Below are positions 24,803 through 27,392 of a DNA stretch of 27,392 nucleotides, piece after piece. The stretch's first letter is position 1, and the number at the start of each line of letters is the position of its first letter. Both the position numbers and the translations under genes were made by a program. Source of the stretch: Alphaproteobacteria bacterium. Its GTDB lineage: Bacteria; Pseudomonadota; Alphaproteobacteria; UBA6184. The stretch is taken from positions 1-27,392 of the forward strand of contig JAUIKZ010000006.1 of NCBI GenBank assembly GCA_030433125.1, read 5' to 3'. Below the pieces are notes generated by a model that ran no database searches, was not told where the DNA came from, and worked only from the letters and a program-made list of their open reading frames with translations.

Positions 24803-26754
24803 TAAAAGCTATTCCCAAATCGAATATACAATTGTAACTTCTGATACCATTTTTTACTATCAACATGTTTGTAATTAAGTGGATAAGCCAAATCCAACCT
24901 TAGCGGCCCAAAGTCCGTATGAAAAGAAACACCTGCCCCAGCCGTCCACCATAAATCATCGGCCTTTTTAACATGTTTAAAAGGGTTAACCGTCTCTGAC
25001 AAGGCGCCTGTATCACCAAACACATTTATACCTATAAAATTTGTAACTTTAAAACGCGCCTCTAACCCTGCCTCAAAAACAGAGTTCCCCCCAATAGGCG
25101 TTTTCTGTGCGTTATCAGCACGGGGGCCAGCTTGCGTATACGCATACCCTCTTAATGAGTCTCCTCCTCCCATAAAAAAGCGTTTAGGCGGCGGCAATAG
25201 ATCTCTGTCTATATTAAATATAGCGCCAAAACGTGAACGAAAAGCAAGCGAGCATAGATCGGATATAATCGGTACAGACGCAAACAGATTGGCCTCGTTC
25301 TGCCAAAAAAACTTATTCGACTGTATGGCGCCCACATGAGGCTTGGTGCTTAACCGTAAATACATATAGGTAGCCATATCCGAAAAAAAGCCTCCTAGCC
25401 CAGCGCCTTGGGAACTAAAAGTGACGTAGGCATCTATAGGCAGAGAATAAAAAGTAAAGTAATCTTGCACGGAATAGATAGCACTGGAAGACTTAAAGTG
25501 CTCATAAGCCAAGCCCACATTAACACCCGCATGAAGCCATTTTTTTGTGGCAGACAACTCGGCGCTAAACCCTCTTTTTGTGTATGGCAGGCTTCTTTCA
25601 TCCAACAAACGCAAGTTTATGCCGATATCATTCACAAGACGAGAATTATAGACAGGCACCTTCAAATCAGACTCGATCATGCCAGACGAATTTGAGGCCT
25701 CTACACCGATGGCAAATCGCTCACCACTTCCAAACACATTTTTATGCTGCCAGTCTAAGGCCCCACCAAACTGCACAGCCTGGTCGCTGTAACGAATGTT
25801 TAAGCTGCCCCCAATTTCTTTGTTAGGCTCTTCTGTAATGGTGTATTCTACATCCACTTCATCTTTATTCGCGGGGGATTGCTTTGGCTGCACTAAAATA
25901 CTTTGAAACAGCCCCGTCTTCATTAGCTCGTCTCGCACTTTTAACGCTTGCTCTAAAGAATAAAGCTCTCCCTGCTGCCACCTTACAAAACTTCGAGGCA
26001 AAGTTTCACGCACCCGCTCTAGCCCAGTAAATATAGGGGTGCCAAAATTTTTCTTCTCGCCTATCTCGGCTGGATACGTAATTTCAACGGTATCACTATA
26101 ATGGTCTGCCACAGGTGGCGCTGGCTTCACCACCGCAAAAGGATAACCAATATTTTTATAACGCTGGGTGAGTATAGCGGGCGCCTCATTAAACGCCTCG
26201 GCTTCAAAATACTCCCCCACCTTAATGTTTATTTTATCAAGCTGGTCAGTATATTCTTTTTCACCCTCGACCACCTTAAGCTTAGCGACTTTAAACCGCG
26301 TGCCTAAAAAAATTCTCACATTCACTTGATGAGGCACGACATTGTCATAAATCTCGTAGGAAACCTTCGATTCAAAAAAGCCTTTTAAAAACAAATAGTT
26401 TTTGATGTTTTCTACATCCTGGTCGGCCCATTCTGCAATTTGATAAAAGTGCTGCGGTGGCGATTTTAAATTTTTATAAAGGTTCGTACCCTTTACAATT
26501 TCATCAAGCCCCGGGGCTTCCCCATTGATGTGAACATTAAAGTCATAGTCGTTTTTAGATAAAGTCTCTTCCGGGTTAACAACCTCTTCTTCCGCCGAAA
26601 CTGGCTCGCTGCCAGTGGGCGCCAACACACATGAGAATGACCCTACCATTATTCCAAAGGTGGCGGCTCTAAACAACTTGAACCGCCTAAAAAATGGCTC
26701 ACTTATTATTTGAATATTTCTTATACGCCTTTTTATTATTCTTCGCATAACCAT
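24802..26754 (-). CDS. tamA: TamA, Omp85-family outer-membrane assembly protein
   Basis: Outer-membrane barrel partner of TamB. A long basic start (MVMRRIIKRRIRNIQII, residues 1-17) and a hydrophobic segment at about 30-45 look like an extended signal peptide ending near SEPVSAEE. POTRA-type domains cover about residues 70-330 (e.g. IKNYLFLKGFFESKVSYEIY). A 16-stranded-type barrel follows from about 340, with the Omp85 loop-6 motif in GGGDSLRGYAYTQAGP (about 529-544). The end is a terminal Phe in LYIRFGNSF. At 650 aa it is near the usual TamA length. The ATG at 26754 overlaps the end of dnaQ by 19 bases and lacks a clear SD; a nearby ATG at 26748 is equally possible. It is coupled to tamB downstream. 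Confidence 0.93.
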   Translation of the reverse strand: MVMRRIIKRRIRNIQIISEPFFRRFKLFRAATFGIMVGSFSCVLAPTGSEPVSAEEEVVNPEETLSKNDYDFNVHINGEAPGLDEIVKGTNLYKNLKSPPQHFYQIAEWADQDVENIKNYLFLKGFFESKVSYEIYDNVVPHQVNVRIFLGTRFKVAKLKVVEGEKEYTDQLDKINIKVGEYFEAEAFNEAPAILTQRYKNIGYPFAVVKPAPPVADHYSDTVEITYPAEIGEKKNFGTPIFTGLERVRETLPRSFVRWQQGELYSLEQALKVRDELMKTGLFQSILVQPKQSPANKDEVDVEYTITEEPNKEIGGSLNIRYSDQAVQFGGALDWQHKNVFGSGERFAIGVEASNSSGMIESDLKVPVYNSRLVNDIGINLRLLDERSLPYTKRGFSAELSATKKWLHAGVNVGLAYEHFKSSSAIYSVQDYFTFYSLPIDAYVTFSSQGAGLGGFFSDMATYMYLRLSTKPHVGAIQSNKFFWQNEANLFASVPIISDLCSLAFRSRFGAIFNIDRDLLPPPKRFFMGGGDSLRGYAYTQAGPRADNAQKTPIGGNSVFEAGLEARFKVTNFIGINVFGDTGALSETVNPFKHVKKADDLWWTAGAGVSFHTDFGPLRLDLAYPLNYKHVDSKKWYQKLQLYIRFGNSF

Positions 26755-27392
26755 AGGGGGTTTTCTATTTCACTCACAAATTTTTTATGCGCCTCTAACT
26801 CTTGTTTTGTTGGCTCATACTCTCGTCGCGGTCGCTGCTGTTTTTTTTTATTTAACTGCACAGTCGCTTGTTCTTGGTGACCAAAGTTAAAACCAGCTTG
26901 CGGACCACCGTTTAGATGTACATATACCCGAGATAAAATTTCAGCATCTAACAAGGCCCCATGCAGTTCACGATGGGAGTTATCAATACTAAAGCGCGAG
27001 CATAAAGCATCTAAGCTGTTTTTAGCGCCCGGAAACGCCTTACGCGCCATGGCCAACGTATCGATCACATACTCGTTGCTAATGGCGGGGAGCTTTAAAG
27101 AACCAAGCTCATAGTTTATAAAATTCATATCGAATCCGGCGTTATGTATCACTAACTTGTAATCCTCACCGAGAAACTTTAAGAAATCATTTACAACTTC
27201 CTTAAAGGTGGGCTTATCTCTTAAAAAGCTACTTGAAATACCATGCACAGCAAAAGCGTCAGCAGGCACATCACGCTCGGGGTTAATATATTGATGGTAC
27301 GTGCGTCCTGTGGAGGTGAAATTAACGGTTTCAATACACCCAATTTCAATAATGCGGTGCCCATGGTGTGGGCTTAAACCGGTCGTTTCAGT
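26736..27392 (-). CDS. dnaQ: DNA polymerase III epsilon subunit, 3'-5' exonuclease; 5' end outside window
   Basis: Proofreading exonuclease of the replicative polymerase. The frame is open to the window edge, and 218 codons are visible. It begins TETTGLSPHHGHRIIEIGCI, so the first catalytic Asp of the DxETTG motif is just outside the window. Exo II is HNAGFDMNFINYEL with its Asp, and Exo III is HRELHGALLDAEILSRVYVH with the His and Asp of the DEDDh class. The last ~50 residues (QQRPRREYEPTKQELEAH) are the basic tail that in family members contacts the polymerase alpha subunit. A GTG at 27269 is not the real start because the Exo I motif lies upstream of it. The 3' end overlaps tamA by 19 bases. 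Confidence 0.95.
   Translation of the reverse strand, partial: TETTGLSPHHGHRIIEIGCIETVNFTSTGRTYHQYINPERDVPADAFAVHGISSSFLRDKPTFKEVVNDFLKFLGEDYKLVIHNAGFDMNFINYELGSLKLPAISNEYVIDTLAMARKAFPGAKNSLDALCSRFSIDNSHRELHGALLDAEILSRVYVHLNGGPQAGFNFGHQEQATVQLNKKKQQRPRREYEPTKQELEAHKKFVSEIENPLWLCEE

Noticed and set aside
26736..27269. Short DnaQ starting at GTG 27269
   Set aside because: The upstream in-frame codons encode TETTG, part of the catalytic Exo I motif, so the gene continues past the window edge.
1..27392. CRISPR array, rRNA, tRNA or complete insertion sequence
   Set aside because: No regularly spaced direct repeats, no rRNA-like stretch, no cloverleaf seen by eye and no transposase with paired terminal repeats.

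Overview
The window reads as a chromosomal segment of a Gram-negative alphaproteobacterium. The evidence is the gene order hflK-hflC-degP, a yajC-secD-secF operon, adjacent fabD-fabG, and tamA-tamB with outer-membrane barrel signatures. A leucine-rich-repeat (LRR) gene, a very large secreted surface protein and two secreted proteins of no family I recognise fit a host-associated lineage such as Holosporales or Rickettsiales. That taxonomic guess is inference from gene style only. Base composition is moderate and no tRNA, rRNA, CRISPR array or intact insertion sequence is visible.

Layout. 1-545 (minus) is the 5' part of an N6-adenine methyltransferase of the TrmN6/YfiC type, cut by the window edge. 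546-838 is a gene-poor divergent spacer. 839-2538 (plus) is fabD-fabG, closed by a hairpin terminator at 2661-2692. 2691-5684 (minus) holds two adjacent genes for exported, charged, helix-rich proteins of unknown function. 5887-9270 (plus) is hflK-hflC-degP, an inner-membrane and periplasmic quality-control operon. 9437-15193 (minus) encodes a 1918-residue surface protein with a lipoprotein-like signal, a Pro-Ala linker, a passenger built from repeated modules, and a C-terminal barrel-like region ending in Phe. 15360-18422 (plus) is yajC-secD-secF, with a candidate promoter before it and a strong terminator after it. 18509-20518 (minus) is an LRR gene broken by two in-frame stops. 20765-27392 (minus) is dnaQ (5' end missing)-tamA-tamB, read as one overlapping unit.

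Functionally the window is dominated by the cell envelope. SecDF-YajC drives export, HflKC and DegP manage membrane and periplasmic protein quality, TamAB serves outer-membrane assembly, and the large surface protein and the two exported proteins are likely clients of these systems. FabD and FabG supply fatty acids. The most unusual items are the interrupted LRR gene, the modular surface protein, the two exported orphan proteins, and a DegP with a chymotrypsin-like GDSGG active-site context. No intact gene here ends in TGA; the only TGA met in a gene frame is the first interruption of the LRR gene.
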